Shown here piece by piece: positions 16,050 through 23,893 of a stretch of 64,000 bases of DNA. Each line of letters opens with the position of its first letter. Position 1 is the first letter of the stretch. The stretch lies in contig NZ_JADPKR010000081.1 of assembly GCF_023074055.1 (NCBI RefSeq), positions 124,001 to 188,000 of the forward strand. Reading direction: 5' to 3'. Under the pieces are notes generated by a model. It was not told where the DNA came from. It ran no database searches and saw nothing but the letters and a program-made list of their open reading frames with translations. This DNA is from Bradyrhizobium sp. 141 (GTDB taxonomy: Bacteria > Pseudomonadota > Alphaproteobacteria > Rhizobiales > Xanthobacteraceae). The position numbers and the translations under genes are program-made.

Positions 16050-16065
16050 TCCTCAATTGTCCACG
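16041..16065. repeat. Inverted repeat between ABC operon and membrane-protein gene
   Basis: cgtggacaat (16041-16050) and attgtccacg (16056-16065) form a perfect 10-bp dyad with a 5-nt loop. It lies 49 bp past the ABC permease stop and covers the TTG start at 16049. No T tract follows on the minus strand, so a protein-binding site or processing hairpin is as likely as a terminator. Confidence 0.5.
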
Positions 16066-16113
16066 TTGTCGCTTGAGCGCTGTGCTTGTGGCGACCCTTT
16101 GCGTCCTGTCGCG

Positions 16114-16965
16114 TCAGGATTTCACCGCACCCGCCGTGAGCCCGCCCACCATGTAGCGGCGGAAGGCGTAGTAGACCGCGGCCGGCGGCAGCGCGTAGAT
16201 GAAGCCGGTGGTCATCAGTAGCTCCCAGGGCGAATCGTCGGCGGCGAGGAAATTGCCGAGCGCGACGGGGAGGGTGATCTCGCGGTCGTTGGAGAGCAGC
16301 AGGAACGCGTAGAGATATTCGTTCCAGGCCAGCAGCACCGCATAGGTGCCGATCGCGACCAGCGAGGGCATCATCAGCGGCAGGTAGACCAGACGGAAGA
16401 TCTGGAGCGTCGTCGCGCCGTCCATGACGGCGGCCTCGTCCAGCTCGACCGGCAGCTTGTCGGAGGCCTGCTTGAGCACCCAGATCGCGTAGGGGCTGGC
16501 GATCGTCACCATGGCCAGGATCAGCGACCAGTGATTGTTGAGCAGGCCGTAATTGCCCATGGTCCGGTACATCGGCACGGCGAGGAACGCCGCCGGGATG
16601 AAATAGGTGAATAGCGCGAGGTTGAGCACCACGCGTCCGCCCGGCACCTTCAGCCGCGAGATCGAAAATGCCGCCGCCGTGGCGATGAACAGCGTCAACG
16701 CGCCGACGGCCGCCGCGATCACCACCGAATTCCAGAACTGCACGTAGAAATCGCGCAGGAAGTAGTGCTGCTGCTTGAACACGATCTCGAAATTATGCAG
16801 CGTCGGGTGATCCGGCCACAGCTTGCCCGAGAACGCGTCCTCCTTCGGAGAGATCGCGAACAGGAACATGTGATAGATCGGGATCATCGTCCACAGGAAG
16901 ACGGGAATGCCGATCAGCAGGAGCCGCGCTTCGGTCCCGACTTCGCGCAAGGAGGGGAGCTTCAT
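16114..16965 (-). CDS. Carbohydrate ABC transporter permease (MalG-like)
   Basis: Inner-membrane permease of 283 residues, CUT1/MalG family, with six hydrophobic helices. The EAA loop reads LDEAAVMDGATTLQIFRLVYLPLMMP (about 186-211). The start ATG 16965 overlaps the stop of the upstream permease by four bases; the longer upstream frame to 17232 is antisense-like filler. It is the third gene of binding protein-permease-permease, with no ATPase gene in the unit. The sugar or polyol substrate is unknown. Confidence 0.9.
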   Translation of the reverse strand: MKLPSLREVGTEARLLLIGIPVFLWTMIPIYHMFLFAISPKEDAFSGKLWPDHPTLHNFEIVFKQQHYFLRDFYVQFWNSVVIAAAVGALTLFIATAAAFSISRLKVPGGRVVLNLALFTYFIPAAFLAVPMYRTMGNYGLLNNHWSLILAMVTIASPYAIWVLKQASDKLPVELDEAAVMDGATTLQIFRLVYLPLMMPSLVAIGTYAVLLAWNEYLYAFLLLSNDREITLPVALGNFLAADDSPWELLMTTGFIYALPPAAVYYAFRRYMVGGLTAGAVKS

Positions 16966-17834
16966 CGGGACAACCGTTTCATCATGAAGTACACCAGCGG
17001 CAGGACGAATGGCATCGCGCAGACGATGGATGCCATCGCCAACGAGAGCTGGTCGAGCCGGAGATAGCGGATGCCGAGCGTCGCCAGCACGTGCGTGAGG
17101 TCGGCAGGTCCCCCGCCGGTGAGCAGATAGACGCTGTTGAAGTCGCCCAGCGTCCAGATCATCGAGAGCAGCGTGCAGGTGACGTAGAGCGTCTGCATCG
17201 ACGGCCAGGTGATGTAGCGGAACTTCTGCCACCAGCTCGCGCCGTCCACCTCGGCGGCCTCGAACAGATCGTGCGAGATCGCAAGGCGGCCGGTGATCAG
17301 GATCAGCGTCCAGAACGGCAGCGACTTCCAGATGTGCACGCCGATCGCCATGCTGAGCGCCACGGTCGGATCGTTCAGCCAGTTCGGGCCGTCATCGCCG
17401 GTGAAGGAGAAGATGAGGTGGTTGATCACGCCCCATTCGGGATTGAGCATGAAGCGCACCGACAGGATGGTCGGGATCGATGGCACCGCCCAGGGCAGGA
17501 TGAAGATCACCGAGAGCCATTTGATCCAGGGGCGCTGCACGGCGAAGAAGCCGGACAGGAACAGCGCGATCAGCATCTTGATGTTGATGCCGATGACCAG
17601 GAAGATCAGCGTGTTGATCGCGGCGCGTGCGAAGATCGGGTCGTTGTAGAGGGCGACATAGTTTGCCGGAGCGCGCGCCAGCCACAGCCCGTAGCAGACG
17701 GGATAGACCACGAAGGCAAGGAAAACGAGCAAATAGGGCGCGAGCAGCACGATGCCCCAGACCTGCGCCGGGGTCAGCCGCGACGACAGGGGCGGGCCGG
17801 GGATTGCCTGATCGCCAGAGAGCGTGATCGCCAT
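16962..17834 (-). CDS. Carbohydrate ABC transporter permease (MalF-like)
   Basis: A 290-residue CUT1/MalF-type permease. About six hydrophobic helices, EAA loop FEAAEVDGASWWQKFRYITWPSM (about 200-222) and the typical LTGGGPADLTHVLATLGIRY near the C-terminus (about 246-265). ATG 17834 is taken as the start; TTG 17852 is possible. Two strong stem-loops separate it from the upstream binding-protein gene and probably lower permease expression relative to the binding protein. Confidence 0.9.
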   Translation of the reverse strand: MAITLSGDQAIPGPPLSSRLTPAQVWGIVLLAPYLLVFLAFVVYPVCYGLWLARAPANYVALYNDPIFARAAINTLIFLVIGINIKMLIALFLSGFFAVQRPWIKWLSVIFILPWAVPSIPTILSVRFMLNPEWGVINHLIFSFTGDDGPNWLNDPTVALSMAIGVHIWKSLPFWTLILITGRLAISHDLFEAAEVDGASWWQKFRYITWPSMQTLYVTCTLLSMIWTLGDFNSVYLLTGGGPADLTHVLATLGIRYLRLDQLSLAMASIVCAMPFVLPLVYFMMKRLSR

Positions 17835-17859
17835 TCTTTTCGGACTCTTCAAAGAGAAG

Positions 17860-17880
17860 CCGGCCGCAAAACGCGGCCGG
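17860..17880. terminator. Stem-loop between binding-protein and permease genes
   Basis: ccggccgc (17860-17867) and gcggccgg (17873-17880) pair perfectly around a 5-nt loop. On the minus-strand transcript it lies after the binding-protein stop and before the permease start, where ABC operons often keep a hairpin that stabilises the upstream message or attenuates downstream transcription. Confidence 0.6.
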
Positions 17881-17893
17881 TATTGTTCTTACA

Positions 17894-17918
17894 CCTCTCC
17901 CCGCAGAGCGGGGAGAGG
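17894..17918. repeat. Short GC hairpin, family I unit
   Basis: cctctccccgc (17894-17904) and gcggggagagg (17908-17918), a perfect 11-bp stem with a 3-nt loop. The same core recurs near 29120-29145 and 29230-29258. Together with 17860-17880 it makes a tandem hairpin in the ABC operon. Confidence 0.7.
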
Positions 17919-17928
17919 GGCAGATGAT

Positions 17929-19314
17929 TTAACCCGCGACCTGCTTGATGCGGGCGATCAGTTCGTCGACGGCCTTGTCGACCGGAACCTTCTCGCTGAC
18001 GACGCGGTTCATCGCCTTCGCCCACACGTTTTCGTTGTTGAGGATCGTGAACTTCCAGTTCTTGGTGAAGTCGAACGCCGCGGTGCCGCCCTTGAACTGC
18101 GTGTAGACGGCCTTGCGGTGCTTGTCAGCCTGCCAGAACGGGCTTTCCTGGCTTTCCTTCGTCACCGGGAACCAGCGGCCGAGCGCACCCTCGATGTAGG
18201 GACGGACGTTCTCTTCCTGGAGCAGGAAGCTGATGAACTGCTTGGCCTCGGCCTTGTTCTTGGCCGCGGTGAAGACCAGCCCGGTCTTGACGTCGGAGCG
18301 GTAGCGGATGGTCGAACCATCAGGCCCCTTGGGGAAGGACGCCGTGATGATATCCTGCTCATAGGCCTTCTTGCCGGCCTCGCGCTGCTCTGGCGTCAGT
18401 GCCTGGTTCGAGGAATCCTCAAACCACTTCGCCGCGATGGAGATCGTGAAGTTGTGGGTCATCACGATGGTCTTGTTGTGGAAGGCGACGTTGTTGTCCG
18501 GATCCTTCCAGGTCGTCGAGGACGGCGGCGTGCAGCCCTTGATGTAGGTGTCGGTGTAATCCTTCATCGCCTTGATCAGGTTCTCGCGAACCGTGGGATC
18601 GTCCACCGTGAGCTTGCCGTCATCGTCGACCAGCTTGACGTGATAGGCGTCCATGAAGGTGTAGAACGACTGGAAAGCGTCGGTCGATTCCACGCCCATC
18701 GGCTGGCCGACGGCATAGATGCGCTGGCCGGTGGCCTTGCGGATCGCCGGCTGCACCTTGTCGCACCAGAACGTCCAGTAGCCCGTCCAGTCGTTCGGGA
18801 TATCGGCCTGCTTGAAGCCCGCCTTCTCCAGCATGTCGTTCCAGATCTGGACGTGCATGCTCTGCTGCTTCAGCGGAAAGCCGTAATAGGCCTTCTTCTT
18901 GGCGACGTCGTTATAGAGGATCGACGCATCGAGCGTGTTCTGCACGAACCGGCCCTTGATCGGCTCCATGACGTCGGAGAGATCCTCGAGCTTGCCCTCA
19001 TAGGCCCACTTGCCCTGCGCCTGGACGTCATAGGAATCGGAATAGGCGACATCGGGCACGGTGCCGGCATCGAGCGCGGCGACCGTCTTCGGAATCATGT
19101 CCTGGATCGCGTATTGCGACAGTTCGACCTTGATGCCGGTCTTGGCTTCGAACTTCTTGATCGTCTCGATCAGTGCGTCGTCTTCGGAGCGGTAGAAGCC
19201 CTTGCCCCACCAGACCGTGATCGTCTTCTGCTGCGCAAATGCGGGTGCAGCGGCTGCAAACAGCCCGGCCGCAGCGACCGCCAGTGATACTGCGCCAATA
19301 ACCTTGGATTTCAC
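17929..19314 (-). CDS. Carbohydrate ABC transporter substrate-binding protein
   Basis: Periplasmic binding protein of ~461 residues, CUT1 family. The signal peptide has a basic start, hydrophobic core VSLAVAAAGLFAAAA and cleavage near AFA-QQ. The mature part begins KTITVWWGKGFYRSEDDAL and holds the extracellular-solute pattern D-A-G-T-V-P-D-V-A-Y-S-D. GTG 19314 is preferred over TTG 19329 because GAGGGAG lies just before it. It is first in an operon with two permeases. A dyad at 19331-19353 lies 17-39 bp upstream. The ligand is unknown; sugars or polyols are usual for the family. Confidence 0.9.
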   Translation of the reverse strand: MKSKVIGAVSLAVAAAGLFAAAAPAFAQQKTITVWWGKGFYRSEDDALIETIKKFEAKTGIKVELSQYAIQDMIPKTVAALDAGTVPDVAYSDSYDVQAQGKWAYEGKLEDLSDVMEPIKGRFVQNTLDASILYNDVAKKKAYYGFPLKQQSMHVQIWNDMLEKAGFKQADIPNDWTGYWTFWCDKVQPAIRKATGQRIYAVGQPMGVESTDAFQSFYTFMDAYHVKLVDDDGKLTVDDPTVRENLIKAMKDYTDTYIKGCTPPSSTTWKDPDNNVAFHNKTIVMTHNFTISIAAKWFEDSSNQALTPEQREAGKKAYEQDIITASFPKGPDGSTIRYRSDVKTGLVFTAAKNKAEAKQFISFLLQEENVRPYIEGALGRWFPVTKESQESPFWQADKHRKAVYTQFKGGTAAFDFTKNWKFTILNNENVWAKAMNRVVSEKVPVDKAVDELIARIKQVAG

Positions 19315-19330
19315 GTTTTTCTCCCTCAAA

Positions 19331-19353
19331 CGGCCGGTGTTTTTAACCGGTCG
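19331..19353. promoter_or_regulatory. Dyad upstream of the binding-protein gene
   Basis: cggccggt (19331-19338) and accggtcg (19346-19353) pair at 7 of 8 positions around gttttta. The size and position just upstream of the ribosome-binding site suit a repressor operator for the ABC operon, although no regulator gene is adjacent. An mRNA hairpin is the alternative. Confidence 0.4.
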
Positions 19354-19520
19354 TATAAAACACTAGCGCATGGCGATAGTCCGATCTAGCGGCATGTTGT
19401 CAGACCTAGGTCGTGGGTGTCGGCCTGTGGAGATGCCTAACGCGTGCATCGATCCAATCGCCGCATCAATTCGCCCTGATCAATTCGCGATCGTGGAGCA
19501 GCGGCAGAGGAACGCGATCC

Positions 19521-21425
19521 TCAGTTGGACTTCGCATTCTCCTTGGCATTCTCCGCCGTCGGCGATCCATCCTGCGCGGGGCGCTTTCCGCCCCCGGTAA
19601 TGCGCTGCTTCAGGAGATCGAGGAAGGGAGACGCCGCAGGCGATTGTCGGATCAGGCTTTCAGGGTCGGGAAAAACCAGCGGATCGTCCCAGGGGCCCTG
19701 TACCATGAAGGGCAATTGAAAGCCGGACGTCGTATTGAGGCTCGCCACGCCCTTCATGTCGTATTCGCGCGTCGGCACCGAGGCGGTGCCGGTCAGCGTG
19801 ATCTTGGCCGCGGGCCCTTCGATGCGGATGTCCTCGGCGGTGGCGATCCCGTCGGAGAATTTCACCGCGATGGTGAGATTGTTGTATGGCGTCGAACCGC
19901 TGCGGAAATTGCCGCCGCCCGACAGCGGCCGCCGCTCGAGGCGCTTCAGGAGCTGTTCGGCGTTGAAGCCCGAGATCGCGCCGTCATGCCCGGTGACGGT
20001 GGCGCTGCCGTCGAGCGACTGCACGAGGCCGAACGGGCTTGAGCCCGAGGCGAACAGCGACACGTTGATGTTGCCGCGGCCGGACAGCTTGTTGAGGCCG
20101 AACAGTTCGGTGGCGCAGGCCTGGAGATCGACATCGGTGAACTGGAATTGCGCCTTGATGTCGGCGACGGTGTCGGAGCGCGCGATGCCGAACGAGCCCT
20201 TGGCGATCCCGCCATAGATCTGCGCCTCGCCGACCGAGAGCGCCAGCGTGCCGTTGCGCAAATTGGCGCCGATCGCGGTGCGGCCGAGCTTGGTCGACCC
20301 GACCGTCAGCTTTGCTGCCGACAGGCGCATGTCGAGGTCGGTGGTCGACAATCCGTTGAGATCGAACAGCTGCCTGTTCCAGTCGCGTGCGCCGCTCGCG
20401 AGCAGGCGGAAGGTGGAGATATAAGGCGTGAAGTCGAGCGCGTCGGCGGCAAGCGTCGCCTGCAGCGTCTGCCGGCCGTTATTGGCGTAGGTCATGACGC
20501 CCTCGGCGGCGTTGCCGTCGAGCTCGACATTGACATTGGTGAGCGCGATCGAGGCCCCGACGACGTTGGCGCGCGCCTTCAGCACGAAGCGGCCGAAGCC
20601 GCCGCTGGCGGGCTGCGGCTGCCCGGTCCAGCGCAGCGCGTTGCGCAACGAGGGACTGTCGACCGTGAGCGTGCCTTCCATCATCGGGCTGGTGCGGTTG
20701 GCGACGCTGCCGTCGAAGGCGAGCTTGAGGGGTGCGCTGGCGATCCGCGCCTTCAAACCCGAGCGCTCGCCGGAGAGGGCGGCGGCGAAATCGGAGAAAC
20801 TGATCGTGCCGTCGACGCGCTCGCCGCGCCAGTCGAACTGTCCGGTCGCGGCGAAGGAACGCGAGATCGAGGGCCAGGCCAGCGACAGGTCGATGTCGTC
20901 GAACCGCTCGGTGGCGTGCGTGGCGGCGTCCTCGTAATCGAGCACGCCGTCCTGGAGTCGGATTTCGGAGAACGAGATCTGGTTCTCGGCCCCGGGCTTC
21001 ATGGTGCGCGCGATGGTCTGGATGAAGGGCGTCCAGTTGCTCTCGCCGTCCGGCTTCAGGCTGACATGGATGCGCGGCCGCAGCAGCGTCAGGTCGGCGA
21101 TCTCGAACCGTTGCAGCAGCAAGGGCAGCAGCCGCAGATTGGCGGTGAGCACGTCGACACGGAGCGCGGGATCGCTGGTGCCGCCGCCCTTGAGGCCGAC
21201 GTCGCGGAAAGAGATGTAGCTTGCCGGCAGCAGCGAGATGTCGATGCTGCCTGCGACAGAGAGCTCGAGCCCGGTGACGTCACGGATCTGCGCTTCGACC
21301 GCCTTGCGCAGCGCGTCGCGGTTGATGAGCCAGGAGGTCGCGATCAGGGCGATCAGCGCCACGCCGAGCAGCGCCGCGATCGGCGTCCCGAGGCGCTTCA
21401 TTCCTTGGGCCATGGTCAATGGCAT
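19521..21425 (-). CDS. AsmA family protein
   Basis: Envelope protein of ~634 residues. An N-terminal membrane anchor (about 10-31, with PIAALLGVALIALIATSWL) is followed by the AsmA start region (R-D-x-T-G-L-E-L-S-V-A-G-S-I) and long beta-rich repeats. The C-terminal AsmA_2-type region includes GRGNINVSLFASG and YDMKGVASLNT. AsmA-like proteins span the periplasm and are linked to lipid transport and outer-membrane assembly. The start is uncertain among ATGs at 21425, 21413 and 21401. It is monocistronic, and the short Lys/Asn-rich tail (AENAKENAKSN) is poorly conserved in type. Confidence 0.87.
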   Translation of the reverse strand: MPLTMAQGMKRLGTPIAALLGVALIALIATSWLINRDALRKAVEAQIRDVTGLELSVAGSIDISLLPASYISFRDVGLKGGGTSDPALRVDVLTANLRLLPLLLQRFEIADLTLLRPRIHVSLKPDGESNWTPFIQTIARTMKPGAENQISFSEIRLQDGVLDYEDAATHATERFDDIDLSLAWPSISRSFAATGQFDWRGERVDGTISFSDFAAALSGERSGLKARIASAPLKLAFDGSVANRTSPMMEGTLTVDSPSLRNALRWTGQPQPASGGFGRFVLKARANVVGASIALTNVNVELDGNAAEGVMTYANNGRQTLQATLAADALDFTPYISTFRLLASGARDWNRQLFDLNGLSTTDLDMRLSAAKLTVGSTKLGRTAIGANLRNGTLALSVGEAQIYGGIAKGSFGIARSDTVADIKAQFQFTDVDLQACATELFGLNKLSGRGNINVSLFASGSSPFGLVQSLDGSATVTGHDGAISGFNAEQLLKRLERRPLSGGGNFRSGSTPYNNLTIAVKFSDGIATAEDIRIEGPAAKITLTGTASVPTREYDMKGVASLNTTSGFQLPFMVQGPWDDPLVFPDPESLIRQSPAASPFLDLLKQRITGGGKRPAQDGSPTAENAKENAKSN

Positions 21426-21700
21426 GTCCTGATCGGGTTGGTCGCTGGAGCCAGAAGGGCGGGCCGGGAAACCTGCGTGCCCACGCCCAAGCCCTATTTT
21501 GTTAAGTCCCGCAACTTGATGGGTTTTCTTGTCGCTTTCAAGGCCGCGGACGGTTCTGCCCACGGCGTGGGCAGCTTCTATCACCCGGGCGCGGTGCGGA
21601 GAACCCCGTATCATTGACGGCTTTGGAGGATTTCGCCTAATAATCGCCGCCAATAGGGCGCGACGCCTCCAAGCCGAAGGTTCAGTCGAAGGTTTTTTGC

Positions 21701-22408
21701 ATGAACAAGGTCTATCCCGACGCCAAGTCGGCTCTCGCCGGCATTCTGAAAGACAACATGATGCTCATGTCCGGGGGCTTCGGCCTCTGCGGCATCGCCG
21801 AAGAGCTGTCGGATGCGATCCGCGAGTCCGGCGTCAAGGGCCTGACGGTGGTCTCCAACAATGCCGGCGTCGACGGCATCGGGCTCAGCCGCCTCCTGGA
21901 AACCCGGCAGATCAAGAAGATGATCTCGTCCTATGTCGGCGAGAACAAGCTGTTCGCCCAGCAATTCCTCGCCGGCGAGCTGGAACTCGAATTCAATCCG
22001 CAGGGCACGCTGGCCGAGCGCATCCGCGCGGGCGGCGCCGGCATCCCGGCCTTCTACACCAAGACCGGCGTCGGCACGCTGATCGCCGAAGGCAAGGAAG
22101 TGAAGGAGTTCGACGGCGAGAAGTACCTGATGGAGCGCGGCTTGTTCGCCGACCTCGCCATCGTGCATGCCTGGAAGGGCGACACCGCCGGCAACCTCAT
22201 CTACCGCAAGACCGCGCGTAACTTTAATCCGATGATGGCGACCGCTGCCAAGATCACGGTGGCCGAGGTCGAGCATCTGGTTCCGGCCGGTGAACTCAAT
22301 CCCGACCACATCCACACGCCCGGCATTTTCGTGAAGCGCATCGTCGAGGTCGGCACGGCCAAGAAGCGCATCGAATTCCGCAACACCCGCCCGCGCACGG
22401 CAGCTTGA
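21701..22408 (+). CDS. scoA: 3-oxoacid CoA-transferase, subunit A
   Basis: Alpha subunit (235 residues) of a succinyl-CoA:3-ketoacid CoA-transferase, which activates acetoacetate and related 3-oxoacids using succinyl-CoA. Family segments: SGGFGLCGIAEEL (about 24-36), SNNAGVDGIGLSRLLETRQIKKM (about 52-74), GGAGIPAFYTKTGVGT (about 112-127). The beta-subunit gene follows after a family-A repeat (73-bp gap), so the two are co-transcribed through the repeat. The transferase could serve ketone-body or polyhydroxybutyrate use. Confidence 0.93.
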   Translation: MNKVYPDAKSALAGILKDNMMLMSGGFGLCGIAEELSDAIRESGVKGLTVVSNNAGVDGIGLSRLLETRQIKKMISSYVGENKLFAQQFLAGELELEFNPQGTLAERIRAGGAGIPAFYTKTGVGTLIAEGKEVKEFDGEKYLMERGLFADLAIVHAWKGDTAGNLIYRKTARNFNPMMATAAKITVAEVEHLVPAGELNPDHIHTPGIFVKRIVEVGTAKKRIEFRNTRPRTAA

Positions 22409-22457
22409 GCGCATGATCCGGAAAAGCGGACACCGGTTTTCCAACAAGATCATGCGC
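22409..22457. repeat. Intergenic palindromic repeat, family A, within an operon
   Basis: Bounded by gcgcatgatc (22409-22418) and gatcatgcgc (22448-22457), with the core cggaaaagcggacaccgg. It begins at the base after the scoA stop and lies inside the scoAB transcript, so it cannot be a full terminator; it may protect or process the message. Confidence 0.85.
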
Positions 22458-22481
22458 AACTAAGGATTACAGGAGACCAAG

Positions 22482-23132
22482 ATGGCCTGGACCCGTGAAC
22501 AAATGGCCGCGCGCGCCGCGAAGGAATTGCGCGACGGCTACTACGTCAATCTCGGCATCGGCATCCCGACGCTGGTCTCGAACTACATTCCGGATGGCGT
22601 CGACGTCAGCCTCCAGAGCGAGAACGGCATGCTCGGCATGGGACCGTTCCCCTATGAGGACGAGGTGGATGCCGATCTCATCAATGCCGGCAAGCAGACC
22701 GTGAGCGAACTGCCCTCGACCTCGTATTTCTCGAGCGCAGATTCCTTCGGCATGATCCGTGGCGGCCACATGGATCTGTCGATCCTCGGTGCCATGCAGG
22801 TGGCCCAGAACGGCGATCTCGCCAACTGGATGATCCCCGGCAAGATGGTCAAGGGCATGGGCGGCGCGATGGACCTCGTCGCCGGCGTCAAGCGCGTCGT
22901 CGTGGTGATGGAGCATTCGGCCAAGGACGGCGCCAAGCTCCTGAAGAAGTGCAACCTGCCGCTGACTGGCGAGCGCGTGGTCGACATGGTCGTCACCGAT
23001 CTGGCCGTCTTCACCATCGACAAGCACGGAGACGGCGGCATGGCCTTGATCGAGCTCGCGGACGGCGTCTCGCTCGACGAGGTCAAGGCCAAGACCGAAG
23101 CCGAGTTCCGCGTCGCGCTGAAGAACACCTAG
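22482..23132 (+). CDS. scoB: 3-oxoacid CoA-transferase, subunit B
   Basis: Beta subunit (216 residues). It carries the catalytic Glu in QSENGMLGMGP (E47, which forms the CoA thioester intermediate) and the family segments LGIGIPTLVSNY (about 24-35) and GGHMDLSILGAMQV (about 94-107). The ribosome-binding site AGGAGA precedes the ATG. It forms an alpha2beta2 enzyme with subunit A in the cytoplasm. The GNAT gene follows after 23 bp and may be co-transcribed. Confidence 0.94.
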   Translation: MAWTREQMAARAAKELRDGYYVNLGIGIPTLVSNYIPDGVDVSLQSENGMLGMGPFPYEDEVDADLINAGKQTVSELPSTSYFSSADSFGMIRGGHMDLSILGAMQVAQNGDLANWMIPGKMVKGMGGAMDLVAGVKRVVVVMEHSAKDGAKLLKKCNLPLTGERVVDMVVTDLAVFTIDKHGDGGMALIELADGVSLDEVKAKTEAEFRVALKNT

Positions 23133-23155
23133 GGTCTTCGTAGAACGGGGCGCGC

Positions 23156-23791
23156 ATGACGATACGGTCTGCGTGTCCCGAAGACGCCGATTTCATCGCA
23201 CAAACCATCCTGTCGTCGCAGCGCGGCTACCGGCCGCGCGGATGGTTCGACGTCGCCCTCGGCTGGCCCGAACAGCAATGCCTCGGTTTCATCGCGCGCA
23301 TCGCGGTCACGCATGCCGTGTCGATGTGGCATGTCTCGCAATTCCTGGTCGCCGAGGTCGACGGCAAGCCGGCCGCGGCGCTGTGCGCGTTGCCCGCAGC
23401 CGGTACGGGACCTGCGGCGTGGCGCGCGATCGAGGAAGTCGCAGCTGCGGCCGGGCTCGCCGCGCCAGAGCTCGAGGCGGTCCGGCGACGCGGCGCCTAC
23501 ACCCGAGTCTGCTGGGTTCAGGGCGGAGAGGGCGACTGGATGATCGAGCATGTCGCGACGGATCCCGCGCATCGCGGTCGCGGCCTGGTGCAGGCGCTGA
23601 TCGCGCACGCGCTGGATAAGGGGCAAGCGGCGGGATTCGGACGGGCGACGATATCGTTCCTGATCGGCAACGACCCTGCCGAGCGTGCCTATGCCAAGGC
23701 CGGATTTGTTCTTGCGGAGGAGAAGCGCGATCCCGCCTTCGAGGCGTTGATCGGTGCGCCCGGCTTTCGCATGTTCGCGCGGGAGATTTGA
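23156..23791 (+). CDS. GNAT family N-acetyltransferase
   Basis: A 211-residue acetyltransferase. The N-terminus IRSACPEDADFIAQTIL is the usual GNAT beta1-alpha1. The acetyl-CoA loop is HRGRGLVQAL (about 142-151) after IEHVATDPA, and the terminal strand-helix NDPAERAYAKAGFVLAEE (about 170-187) completes the fold. An insert of ~60 residues rich in Ala/Trp separates strands. The substrate is unknown. It lies 23 bp after scoB and is separated from the convergent nirV by a palindromic repeat. Confidence 0.88.
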   Translation: MTIRSACPEDADFIAQTILSSQRGYRPRGWFDVALGWPEQQCLGFIARIAVTHAVSMWHVSQFLVAEVDGKPAAALCALPAAGTGPAAWRAIEEVAAAAGLAAPELEAVRRRGAYTRVCWVQGGEGDWMIEHVATDPAHRGRGLVQALIAHALDKGQAAGFGRATISFLIGNDPAERAYAKAGFVLAEEKRDPAFEALIGAPGFRMFAREI

Positions 23792-23797
23792 GGTTTG

Positions 23798-23883
23798 GTA
23801 GCCCGGATGGAACGCAGCGCAATCCGGGGATCTCGCGAGCAGATGGTCTGATCCCGGATTGCGCTTCGCTCCATCCGGGCTAC
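23798..23883. repeat. Intergenic palindrome, family E
   Basis: An 86-bp element with near-complete symmetry: gtagcccggatgg opens it and ccatccgggctac closes it, with gcgcaatcc/ggattgcgc inside. It lies exactly between the convergent GNAT and nirV genes and can form one long hairpin on either strand, so it probably serves as a shared 3' end. Confidence 0.85.
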
Positions 23884-23893
23884 GCAAAGGCGG

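Noticed and set aside
14929..16056. A 375-codon minus-strand frame across the polytopic membrane-protein gene
   Set aside because: It is an alternative frame of the membrane-protein gene, is rich in Arg/Ala/His with no hydrophobic pattern, and has no family features.
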